A DNA stretch of 7,176 nt from an uncultured Enorma sp. (GCA_905210055.1 CAJLVH010000105.1:1-7176); one strand, 5' to 3'. Positions 1 through 5,566 are shown, counted from the first letter of the stretch. Numbers and translations are program-made. Notes: a model not told the origin generated them from the sequence alone.

Positions 1-1165
1 TCTTCGGCATCCGATCCGCACGCTCGGAGAAGCAGCGCGCCGTGTCGAGGTCCTGGAAGCCCAACGCGAGCTGCACGTCGCAGTTGCCCATGATGGACAT
101 GGCGCGCGACCGGCCGTAGCGTGCCTCGAGCTGATTCACAGACTGCAGCAGCAGCGTGACCCAGATCTCTCGACTGCGTGCGACGGCGAGCAGGTCGTCG
201 ATGTTGTTGATGTAGAGGTTCGCGAAGTCGTCGAGGAAGAGCCGTACGGGAACGGGCATGCGGCCGCCCGGGCAACGGTCCGCTTCGCGCAGGAGCGCCT
301 TGAAGGCCTGGTCGACGAAGAGGCTCGTGAGTGGATCGAGCGCGCGGTCGATGTCGCTCATGGTCACGAAGAGCGCGCGGCGCTCGTGGCCGAAGCGGGC
401 GAAATCGACCTGGCGGGAGACGGTGTAGAGTCTGAGCGCCCCGTCGAACCCCAGGCACATGAGCTTCTCGGCAATGATGCCGATGATGCTCGCGTTCATC
501 TTCTCGGCATCGCGCGTGGAGGCGTAGCGCAGGTACATCGAGGATGCGAGGCTATCGGGGTCGCTCACCTCGAGGTCATCGAGCAAGCGGAATGTCGCAC
601 CGTCATTCAGGTGCTCGGCAAGCTCGACCAGCGCAGCGAACGTCTGCTCCTCGCGCGGCAGCTCTTCCATCACGTATGCGATGAGCGCGGCAAGGAGGTT
701 TGCCGCGGCGCGGTCCCAGAACGGCTCCTTCCCGTTCTCGACAGGGCAGAGTGCGACAGCGATGGAGAGGATGTCCTGCTGGTTGGGGCGGCCGTGGGAG
801 TCTCGACGGATGAACGAGAGCGGGTTGTAGCCCACGTGCGCGGCTCCGGCGGGAAGCGGTCGCGGCTCTTCGCAGATGTTCGCGAAGTCGAGGCACTCGA
901 CCGTATAGCCTGCACCAGCGAGCATCGTGCCCATCTCGCGGCAGAGCGTGCCCTTGGTGTCGAGCACGATGAAGCTCGAGCCCATCTGAAGCAGGTTGGG
1001 CTTGAGCACGTGGCGCGTCTTGCCCGCGCCTGATGGGCCGATGACGAGCATGTTGTTGTTGATGCCCGTCTGGAAGGAGTCGGTCTCGATGGTGCGGTTG
1101 CGGCCGACGATGGTCTGGCTCTGGTAAGCGGTGCGGTCGATGACGTTCGGCAAGTCCGTGGACAT
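1..1165 (-). CDS. VirD4/TraG-like type IV secretion coupling ATPase (3' end outside window)
   Basis: This is the coupling protein of a conjugation system: a hexameric ATPase that brings relaxase-bound DNA to the type IV secretion channel at the inner membrane. The 388 visible residues contain a Walker A motif GPSGAGKT (43-50), a YNPLSF motif (113-118), the family-typical segment FWDRAAANLL (149-158) and a Walker B motif FLDDFAN (310-316; usual form LDEFAN). The C-terminal part lies beyond the left edge. I chose the ATG at 1165 because GAAGGG sits 9 nt upstream; an in-frame ATG at 1174 directly abuts that site and is too close. No membrane helix precedes Walker A, although many family members carry two or more N-terminal transmembrane segments. 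It is the fourth gene of the operon, 51 nt after the 307-aa gene and in the same frame. Family assignment is confident; its specific T4SS class is not. Confidence 0.9.
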   Translation of the reverse strand, partial: MSTDLPNVIDRTAYQSQTIVGRNRTIETDSFQTGINNNMLVIGPSGAGKTRHVLKPNLLQMGSSFIVLDTKGTLCREMGTMLAGAGYTVECLDFANICEEPRPLPAGAAHVGYNPLSFIRRDSHGRPNQQDILSIAVALCPVENGKEPFWDRAAANLLAALIAYVMEELPREEQTFAALVELAEHLNDGATFRLLDDLEVSDPDSLASSMYLRYASTRDAEKMNASIIGIIAEKLMCLGFDGALRLYTVSRQVDFARFGHERRALFVTMSDIDRALDPLTSLFVDQAFKALLREADRCPGGRMPVPVRLFLDDFANLYINNIDDLLAVARSREIWVTLLLQSVNQLEARYGRSRAMSIMGNCDVQLALGFQDLDTARCFSERADRMPK

Positions 1166-1216
1166 GAGCAGCATCCCTTCTGAAACGTATTGGTTTTGGT
1201 CTGGCGCGCCCTTGCA

Positions 1217-2140
1217 TCAGGCGGCAGCGAGGCGGGCAGAGAGCGTGGGATTGCGGCGTGCCTGTGTGCGAGCACACGCTGCCCCGGTTCCATAGCACCT
1301 CGCAAGCGCCAGGGGTTCGAAGAACAGGGGCAGGGCCAAGCGCTGCAAGCGTTCCTCGGGACTCTCCGGATCCTCATCCCACCAGGGATAGTCCTCGTCC
1401 TCGCAGGCCTCATCGATACACGCTCGCTTCTTCGCGAAGTGCTCGCACATGACCTCGGCAGAGCAGTCGCGCGATTCCCCGAGCGCCCCGGTCGCCCGTG
1501 CGGAATACTGCTTGAAGTCCGGCGCTGCCGGGCCCTTGGAGAGTTCAGGCGACGACCTGACGGCTTCGAGGATGTCGCCCGCCGTGGAAAAGCAGAAGGC
1601 ATAGAACAGCGCACGCGCTTCGGCAGCATTGAGGTCGTTGCCACAGTACTTCCGTGCCATGTGAGCGAAATCGTATCGGGGCGAGCGCCGGCGCTGCGAA
1701 CGAGATGTCTCCCTGCCCGTATCGTCAGACGCTTGGCCGGTCTCTTTCTGCTCACGGGCTTTGCTGTTCCACATCGTGTACTTGCGGATCGGGTCGAGCA
1801 GGCCGTCTACGAGCGCCTCCCGACTCGCGGTGAGGGCGACGAGGGCGTTGTGATCCTGCGCGTTGCGGGCGGTGGCGTCGAGGATCATCGCGAGGCGCGC
1901 GATGCCGCCGACATCGCCTGTCCATTCGGGCAGCTCCGCGCCATAGCTCTCGAGGTACAACCCGGTCATCCCCGACGTAGCGATGCGGTGGCACATGCGG
2001 CGCGCCTTCGCGTCTCCGCAGTAGCGCTCCCAGGGGGCACGCGCAAGGACGGAGAGGCTGGCAGCGATCAGTTCGGGCGGAACCATGCTGTCAAGCGCCG
2101 CATCGATGCGGCCGGCAAGTACGGTAGCTCGCGTGTTCAT
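1217..2140 (-). CDS. Unrecognised 307-aa protein of the conjugation operon
   Basis: I do not recognise this protein. It is a soluble-looking, mostly helical polypeptide without a signal peptide or membrane segment. Residues 1-125 look like an alpha-helical domain. Residues 128-155 form a polar, arginine/serine-rich linker (QKETG ... SRSQRRRS). A second helical domain follows (156-235), then a very acidic, tryptophan-containing stretch near 243-262 (DEDYPWWDEDPES) and a hydrophobic LALPLFFEPLALA segment (268-280). Several cysteines are scattered (41, 50, 166, 183, 226, 232, 241, 246), but I see no clear CxxC metal site. The ATG at 2140 lies one base after the stop codon of the 101-aa gene, with GGAGG 7 nt upstream, so translational coupling is likely. 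Its position directly before a VirD4-like ATPase suggests a role in DNA transfer or its regulation; that is inference only. Confidence 0.78.
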   Translation of the reverse strand: MNTRATVLAGRIDAALDSMVPPELIAASLSVLARAPWERYCGDAKARRMCHRIATSGMTGLYLESYGAELPEWTGDVGGIARLAMILDATARNAQDHNALVALTASREALVDGLLDPIRKYTMWNSKAREQKETGQASDDTGRETSRSQRRRSPRYDFAHMARKYCGNDLNAAEARALFYAFCFSTAGDILEAVRSSPELSKGPAAPDFKQYSARATGALGESRDCSAEVMCEHFAKKRACIDEACEDEDYPWWDEDPESPEERLQRLALPLFFEPLALARCYGTGAACARTQARRNPTLSARLAAA

Positions 2141-2141
2141 G

Positions 2142-2447
2142 CTACGCCTCCACGCACGTCTCGGAACCGAATAGATCCTGGCAGCGGCGCACCTCTTCGC
2201 GGTGCTCCTCCTCATACGCCCAGACGCGCTGCAGGGAGGAAAGATAGGTTGCGAGCATCTCCTCATCGCTCGGGCGGCCGTACCGCTCGTACTCGACGCC
2301 TCCCTCATGCGCGAGCAGCGCGTCGAGTTCGCCGGAAAGCGCCATACCGAGCGCCGCCCGCGCGTCCTGCGCTGCGTAGATGAGCGTCGCGTATTCTGGG
2401 TTCGAATCGAAAAAAGTGTGCTGCGCGGTAGCGGTAGGGTGTGCCAT
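2142..2447 (-). CDS. Unrecognised small acidic 101-aa protein
   Basis: This is a small, acidic, probably all-helical cytosolic protein that I cannot assign. Visible features are an N-terminal polar tail (1-12), a segment DSNPEYATLIYAAQDARAAL (14-33) predicted to start the first helix, and a C-terminal charged helix around VWAYEEEHREEVRRCQDLF (75-93). There is no membrane segment, nucleotide-binding loop or obvious DNA-binding helix-turn-helix. The ATG at 2447 is supported by GGAGAGGA a few bases upstream. The stop at 2142-2144 is separated by one base from the next start at 2140, so the two products are probably made together and may be partners. It could be a small regulator, a chaperone-like protein or an anti-defence protein of the mobile element; nothing in the sequence decides this. 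Confidence 0.72.
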   Translation of the reverse strand: MAHPTATAQHTFFDSNPEYATLIYAAQDARAALGMALSGELDALLAHEGGVEYERYGRPSDEEMLATYLSSLQRVWAYEEEHREEVRRCQDLFGSETCVEA

Positions 2448-2549
2448 GTGGTTCCTCTCCTATCTGATACGTGTCATTTCCATCGTGATGTGCTCGAGGG
2501 TGGGGCGCCGTATGCGCACTGCGTCCCGCAGATTGCTCTGCAGTGCTTT

Positions 2550-3698
2550 CTAGCAGCGGGGAAGTCGGTAGTCGGCCATGATGGCGAGCGGACAGAGCAG
2601 CTTGTTGTACGCCCCGATGGCAAGCAGCGCGCCATATTCATCGTCGGTGCGCGCCCCGGCGGCCATATCGCGCACGACAGCCGCGATGGGCTGGCCGTCG
2701 TCTGCGCTCACGTGCGCCGTCTTGATGGGACAGATGGTGTCGCAGGCGATGGTCTTGAAATAGGCCAGGCGCTCCTGACGCGGCATCTCGCGCTTCTCGG
2801 GCTCGTTTCCGTCGCCCCCGGTGAGATCGATCATGGAGACCGTTTTCGAGATGCCGAAGAGCTCCTCATCGTCGTAGAAGAACCAGACGGCGGCTTCAAG
2901 CTCGCAAAACGGGATCTCGAGCAAGACGGAAACCGTCGCGCGCGCCTCGTCCTCCGTCATGCCCATGAGCTCGAAGCGATCGGTGGCGTCTTCCCGTGCG
3001 TCATCTGGCAGCTTGAGCATGCCGGCGAACAGGGGCTGTGCGTAGTATCCCTCACCGAAGCTCGGCGCCTCTTCGTATGCGTCGGCGCGATGCGCGTCGA
3101 CGCCGTGCCGCTCGAGCACGTCGATCGCTGTGACGACGAGCTCGGTCAGGCAAGGCATGATGCAGGCGAGGCCCTCCTTGATCTTGCCTGCGCGCTCGGA
3201 CGCATCGGGCGCGGCGCCGGTGGCGTCCTCGTCGGGATTGAGGTCCTCGGCAGGCGGCTCATAGGGCTGCTCCCAGGGCACGACGTTCGACCCGTCGTCG
3301 CCTTTGGCATCCATGAGCTTGGGCTGGTATTCCTCGAGGTCGAAATAGTCTCCTGTGATGAGATGGGCTGCGGTGCCGAGCGTCTTGCCCCGATAATCCC
3401 AGAGATCCGGCACGAACCTCCCCAGGTAGCCATCGATGCACGCACGAGTCGCCTCCGCCGTGCGCCCGAATCCCCCTACCAGGTGTGCGAGCGGTATCCG
3501 GGCGAACGTCGCGAACGCGCCGAGGATGCAATCATGGTAGGGGCGGCGGAGCCGGTTGAGCTCTTCCTCGCGAGCCCTGTCTTCCTGTGCCATGCGCTTC
3601 AACTCTGCTTGCAGGGCGGGGTTTTCGGCCGACATTTCGGCAAGATCCGTCTCCAGCTCTTCCAGCAGATCTTCGAATGTCGGAAGTTCTTCGTCCAT
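2550..3698 (-). CDS. Unrecognised 382-aa acidic protein, first gene of the conjugation operon
   Basis: I do not recognise this protein. Residues 1-52 have leucines and charged residues in heptad spacing (FEDLLEELETDL, then ELKRMAQEDRAREEELNRL) and probably form a coiled coil. A helical domain follows (53-125). An acidic, proline-containing linker lies around 128-170. A larger helical C-terminal domain (171-382) contains a conspicuous EIPFCELEAAVWFFYDDEEL stretch (261-280). There is no signal peptide or membrane span. The start at 3698 has an excellent GGGAGGT site. The open frame continues upstream to 3992, but that extension is arginine/proline-rich and shadow-like, so I excluded it. The gene opens the operon leading to the VirD4-like ATPase and is preceded by a hairpin-rich leader. 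The frame stays open for 29 codons past its TAG stop, to another TAG just before the next gene's ribosome binding site. Confidence 0.78.
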   Translation of the reverse strand: MDEELPTFEDLLEELETDLAEMSAENPALQAELKRMAQEDRAREEELNRLRRPYHDCILGAFATFARIPLAHLVGGFGRTAEATRACIDGYLGRFVPDLWDYRGKTLGTAAHLITGDYFDLEEYQPKLMDAKGDDGSNVVPWEQPYEPPAEDLNPDEDATGAAPDASERAGKIKEGLACIMPCLTELVVTAIDVLERHGVDAHRADAYEEAPSFGEGYYAQPLFAGMLKLPDDAREDATDRFELMGMTEDEARATVSVLLEIPFCELEAAVWFFYDDEELFGISKTVSMIDLTGGDGNEPEKREMPRQERLAYFKTIACDTICPIKTAHVSADDGQPIAAVVRDMAAGARTDDEYGALLAIGAYNKLLCPLAIMADYRLPRC

Positions 3699-3758
3699 GT
3701 GACCTCCCTTGCTTGATAGCCTGTGTTGTCGTTGCGTGCGGTCGCTGTCCTGCGCACC

Positions 3759-3797
3759 GGCCGGCACCGCCTGCGATGCAGGGGTGTCCAGCCGGCC
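3759..3797. repeat. Large interrupted hairpin upstream of the conjugation operon
   Basis: The arms nest perfectly: GGCCGG (3759-3764) pairs with CCGGCC (3792-3797), CACC (3765-3768) with GGTG (3783-3786), and CCTGC (3770-3774) with GCAGG (3778-3782) around a GAT loop. One base (3769) bulges on one side and five (3787-3791) on the other. The total is 15 GC-rich pairs in 39 nt, about 60 nt before the start codon at 3698. It would form in the 5' leader RNA of the operon or as a cruciform in DNA. No T tract follows it on the minus strand, so a simple terminator is unlikely. A leader regulatory structure or part of a transfer origin is possible. Confidence 0.6.
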
Positions 3798-3862
3798 ATA
3801 CTCGTCCGGTGGCCGACGCATGTGCGCCGGCGCGGCTCCGTCTGCCGCCGCTCTCGTTCCTT

Positions 3863-3876
3863 GTGGCTGCTGCCAC
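3863..3876. repeat. Small perfect hairpin GTGGC-TGCT-GCCAC
   Basis: This is a 5-bp perfect stem with a 4-nt loop in the leader interval upstream of the operon at 3698. It is short enough to arise by chance in GC-rich DNA. It is listed because it adds to the cluster of inverted repeats between 3759 and 4102. Confidence 0.35.
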
Positions 3877-3989
3877 CGGACGTGTTGCCACACCGCCCTC
3901 CCCGCAAGGTCATCGCCCCGGCAGGCTCGCTTCCGCAGGTCATCGCGCGCTCGGGGCGCGCTCGCCACGGGACGGGGCTGCGCCGGGCG

Positions 3990-4015
3990 CACGCCGCCGA
4001 AGGGAGGACGGCGTG
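3990..4015. repeat. Inverted repeat CACGCCG/CGGCGTG enclosing a Shine-Dalgarno-like sequence
   Basis: Arms of 7 bp (3990-3996 and 4009-4015) enclose a 12-nt loop. On the plus strand the loop carries AGGGAGGA (4001-4008), a strong ribosome-binding-like sequence 8 nt before the ATG at 4017. If a plus-strand transcript exists, the stem would leave this site in the loop and end just before the start codon. Confidence 0.45.
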
Positions 4016-4016
4016 T

Positions 4017-4172
4017 ATGCAGTTATCAAGGTTCCAGGCCCCATCGATTCCGCTCGACGCAGGAACAACCACGCCGAAACGGGATGGGGGGGTCAGTACC
4101 CCGGGACGCAACGCCTCGAATAGAGACAGCTCCGCCAAGGGTCTGCTGAACCACATGCACTACGCGCTATAA
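4017..4172 (+). CDS. Candidate 51-aa small protein, divergent from the conjugation operon
   Basis: This is a speculative small gene. In its favour are an AGGGAGGA site at ideal distance (4001-4008) from the ATG at 4017, a proper TAA stop (4170-4172), and a location where a divergent gene would be natural. The 51-residue product begins MQLSRFQAPSIPLDAG, is polar and basic in the middle (TTTPKRDGGVSTPGRNASNRD), and has no membrane segment. Against it are codon choice unlike the neighbouring genes (TTA, TCA, AGA, ATT, GCA), no recognisable family, and the fact that the ribosome binding site could be a by-product of the purine-rich loop of an inverted repeat. The frame is also open far upstream. 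I consider it possible but not established; it may instead be an accidental reading frame in a structured non-coding element. Confidence 0.22.
   Translation: MQLSRFQAPSIPLDAGTTTPKRDGGVSTPGRNASNRDSSAKGLLNHMHYAL
4089..4102. repeat. Small hairpin GGGGT-CAGT-ACCCC
   Basis: A perfect 5-bp stem with a 4-nt loop, next to a run of seven G residues (4086-4092). It is the rightmost hairpin of the cluster upstream of the conjugation operon. Short inverted repeats beside G-rich DNA are common in transfer origins, but no known nick sequence is recognised. Confidence 0.35.
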
Positions 4173-4244
4173 AGTTGTTAGACAGTGTTCCTCATGCTTG
4201 CCGTTACCTCTTACTCGCTACAACTCGCATCTGATGTGCTCGGC

Positions 4245-4277
4245 GCTCCGGAACAGGCTCTACCTTTCACCCGGAGC
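4245..4277. repeat. Inverted repeat GCTCCGG/CCGGAGC
   Basis: Perfect 7-bp arms (4245-4251 and 4271-4277) are separated by 19 nt in the AT-richer part of the gene-poor interval. No T run follows on either strand, so it is not a typical intrinsic terminator. It could be a protein-binding site or may be accidental. Confidence 0.35.
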
Positions 4278-4397
4278 AAATACGGAAGAAAAAGTGTGTA
4301 CGCGTACTATACACCCACCGCGCGTGAAGGTGCTCGAGAACTTCTAAAATATTTTTCCGCGCGTGAGATTCCCCGGCTGTCGCCCCGCACCTGGCTT

Positions 4398-5387
4398 TTA
4401 TCCCTTGCGCACCTCATAGGGCGTGTCCTCGCCGCGGCTGAACGCGAGCAGTGCCTCGGTCGTGCTGCGCACCATGTGCTCGACATCTTCCGCCGTATAG
4501 AACGCCATATGTGGCGAGACGATCACGTTCGGCAGCGCCATGAGCACTGCGCGGTCACGATTGGGCAGCACCTCGCGGCTCGCATCGCGGTAGTAGAGGT
4601 TCGATTCATGCTCGATGGTGTCGAGCGCCGCGCCGCCCAAATGCCCGGACTCGATCGCGTCCACGAGCGCTGCCGTGTCGACGAGCATGCCGCGGGCGGC
4701 GTTCACCAGGATGGCACCCGTCTTCATGCCGGCAAGCTCCGCAGCACCGATCATATGCCTGTTCTCGGGCAGACCGGGCGCATGGAGCGTCACGATGTCC
4801 GCACTTGCGAGAAGTTCCTCAAGCTCGACATATTCGGCAAGATTACGCACGTCGTCGCGCGGATACGGGTCGCATGCGAGGATTCGGCAGCCAAAACCCG
4901 TAAGCTCGCGGATCACGCATGAGCCGATGGCACCGGTGCCCACCACGCCCACGGTACACGACGCAAGCGAACGCCCGATCTTGCCCTCGAGGCCGAAATC
5001 CTGCGCCGCGGCCTGCCGGAACACGAACTTCGCCCGACGGAGCGCCATGAGCATGAGCATGATGGTGTAGTCCGCCACGCCCTCCGGCGGGTAGGCCGCG
5101 TGGGCGAGGCGCATGCCGAGGGCGCGTGCGTATTCGACGTCGATATGGTCGTAGCCGATGGAGCGCGTCGCGATTGCACGGACACCCAGCTCGTGGTAGC
5201 GGTCGAGGAGCTCGGGCGTCATGGGGTTCGTGATGATGGAAAGCGCCTCCGCGCCGCGCGCGAGCTCTGCGTTCTCGAGCGTGGGATAGTCGGCCGTCCA
5301 ACCGAACTCGAACCCAAGTTCCTGGCTAAGCGCCTCAAGGTATCTCAGCTCGTCAAACGGACGGAGTGCGAACGCGAAAAGCTTCAT
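4398..5387 (-). CDS. D-lactate dehydrogenase, VanH-like D-2-hydroxyacid dehydrogenase
   Basis: This cytosolic NAD(H)-dependent enzyme is expected to reduce pyruvate to D-lactate. The 329-residue length is normal for the family. An N-terminal catalytic half contains TRSIGYDHIDVEYA (74-87) and PPEGVADYTIMLMLMA (100-115), the latter closely matching the VanH/D-LDH signature. The Rossmann motif is GTGAIG (150-155), with an acidic residue at D173 that favours NAD over NADP. Catalytic residues appear intact: Arg in NAARGMLVDT (R232), Glu in ALDTIE (E259) and His in SPHMAFYT (H293). I chose the ATG at 5387 because AGAGGA ends 6 nt upstream; an ATG at 5393 touches that site. No D-Ala-D-Lac ligase or VanX gene is in the window, so fermentative D-lactate production is more likely than vancomycin resistance. 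An inverted repeat overlaps its promoter. Confidence 0.92.
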   Translation of the reverse strand: MKLFAFALRPFDELRYLEALSQELGFEFGWTADYPTLENAELARGAEALSIITNPMTPELLDRYHELGVRAIATRSIGYDHIDVEYARALGMRLAHAAYPPEGVADYTIMLMLMALRRAKFVFRQAAAQDFGLEGKIGRSLASCTVGVVGTGAIGSCVIRELTGFGCRILACDPYPRDDVRNLAEYVELEELLASADIVTLHAPGLPENRHMIGAAELAGMKTGAILVNAARGMLVDTAALVDAIESGHLGGAALDTIEHESNLYYRDASREVLPNRDRAVLMALPNVIVSPHMAFYTAEDVEHMVRSTTEALLAFSRGEDTPYEVRKG

Positions 5388-5402
5388 GGCCATTCCTCTC
5401 GC

Positions 5403-5436
5403 AGTGATAATCTGAGTCCAAACATAGATTATCACT
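5403..5436. promoter_or_regulatory. Putative operator of the D-lactate dehydrogenase gene (perfect 11-bp inverted repeat)
   Basis: AGTGATAATCT (5403-5413) and AGATTATCACT (5426-5436) are exact reverse complements separated by 12 nt. The element begins 15 nt upstream of the ldh start codon and overlaps the proposed -10 box and transcription start, an arrangement typical of a repressor operator. It does not match the Rex consensus (TTGTGA...TCACAA) that often controls lactate dehydrogenases, so the regulator is unknown. Confidence 0.6.
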
Positions 5437-5450
5437 TCGCCCAGGCGCAA
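5421..5450 (-). promoter_or_regulatory. Candidate promoter of the D-lactate dehydrogenase gene
   Basis: On the minus strand, TTGCGC (5445-5450) and TATGTT (5421-5426) are spaced by 18 bp; shifting the -10 by one base to CTATGT gives 17 bp. The same -35 hexamer appears in the tRNA-Thr promoter. Transcription would start near 5413, inside the inverted repeat. The match is moderate. Confidence 0.4.
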
Positions 5451-5457
5451 CTGCCGC

Positions 5458-5565
5458 GCAAGTGTGACACTTTCCCCTGGCACCACTGTCACGCGTGACA
5501 GTTTCCCCTGGCACGGCTGTCACGCAAGTGTGACAGTTTCCCCTGGCACCACTGTCACGCGACAG
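5458..5565. repeat. Tandem array of three palindromic 29-bp repeats
   Basis: Three near-identical 29-bp units lie at 5464-5492, 5495-5523 and 5530-5558. Each shares the core TTTCCCCTGGCAC flanked by inverted arms of the form GTGACAG ... CTGTCAC; the third unit has perfect 8-bp arms GTGACAGT/ACTGTCAC. Units differ only at the base after GTGACA in the first unit and at the two bases after the core in the second (GG instead of CA). Linkers alternate: GCAAGT (5458-5463), GC (5493-5494), GCAAGT (5524-5529), GC, followed by a remnant GACAG (5561-5565). The array lies between the tRNA terminator and the ldh promoter and is probably non-coding. It resembles dispersed REP-like palindromes rather than a CRISPR, because no unique spacers exist. 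Confidence 0.85.
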
Positions 5566-5566
5566 C

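Larger units (their letters stand above)
3699..4397. other. Long gene-poor interval with inverted repeats between the conjugation operon and the ldh gene
   Basis: No convincing long gene lies here. From 3699 to about 4015 the DNA is very GC-rich and open in most frames on both strands, which is expected by chance at such composition; the implied peptides are arginine/proline/serine-rich. Several hairpins cluster in this part and are listed separately. The part from about 4150 to 4397 is visibly richer in A and T. It holds a GTACGCGTAC palindrome (4298-4307), two direct copies of CCGCGCGTGA (4318-4327 and 4357-4366), and an AT-rich tract (4344-4356). The interval must contain the promoter of the minus-strand operon starting at 3698, but I find no convincing -35/-10 pair. 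A transfer origin or element boundary would fit the setting, yet no recognisable nick site or att repeat is visible. Confidence 0.6.

Noticed and set aside
1190..2383. A 397-codon plus-strand open frame opposite the 307-aa gene
   Set aside because: The product is arginine/alanine-rich and shadow-like, spans the junction of two well-spaced minus-strand genes, and lacks a supporting ribosome binding site.
2202..3716. A 504-codon open frame on the plus strand opposite the 382-aa and 101-aa genes
   Set aside because: It is the antisense shadow of two minus-strand genes that have strong ribosome binding sites. It has no good ribosome binding site, and its residue make-up is the typical mirror of GC-rich codons.
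3698..3992. An N-terminal extension of the 382-aa protein up to 3992
   Set aside because: The extra 98 residues are arginine/proline/alanine-rich and coincide with the hairpin-rich leader, while the ATG at 3698 has a near-ideal GGGAGGT site.
3599..4156. A 185-codon minus-strand frame covering the leader interval
   Set aside because: It overlaps the first 100 nt of the 382-aa gene in another frame, has no clear ribosome binding site at 4156, mixed codon choice and a low-complexity arginine/serine-rich product. Most frames are open here because of the composition.
4185..4922. A 245-codon plus-strand frame starting in the gap and running opposite the ldh gene
   Set aside because: It has a GTG start without Shine-Dalgarno sequence and more than 500 nt antisense to a clear D-lactate dehydrogenase. 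The first 70 residues look somewhat protein-like, but the remainder is a shadow.
5458..5565. CRISPR array
   Set aside because: The conserved units are separated by only 2 or 6 nt with no unique spacers, and no cas gene is present.
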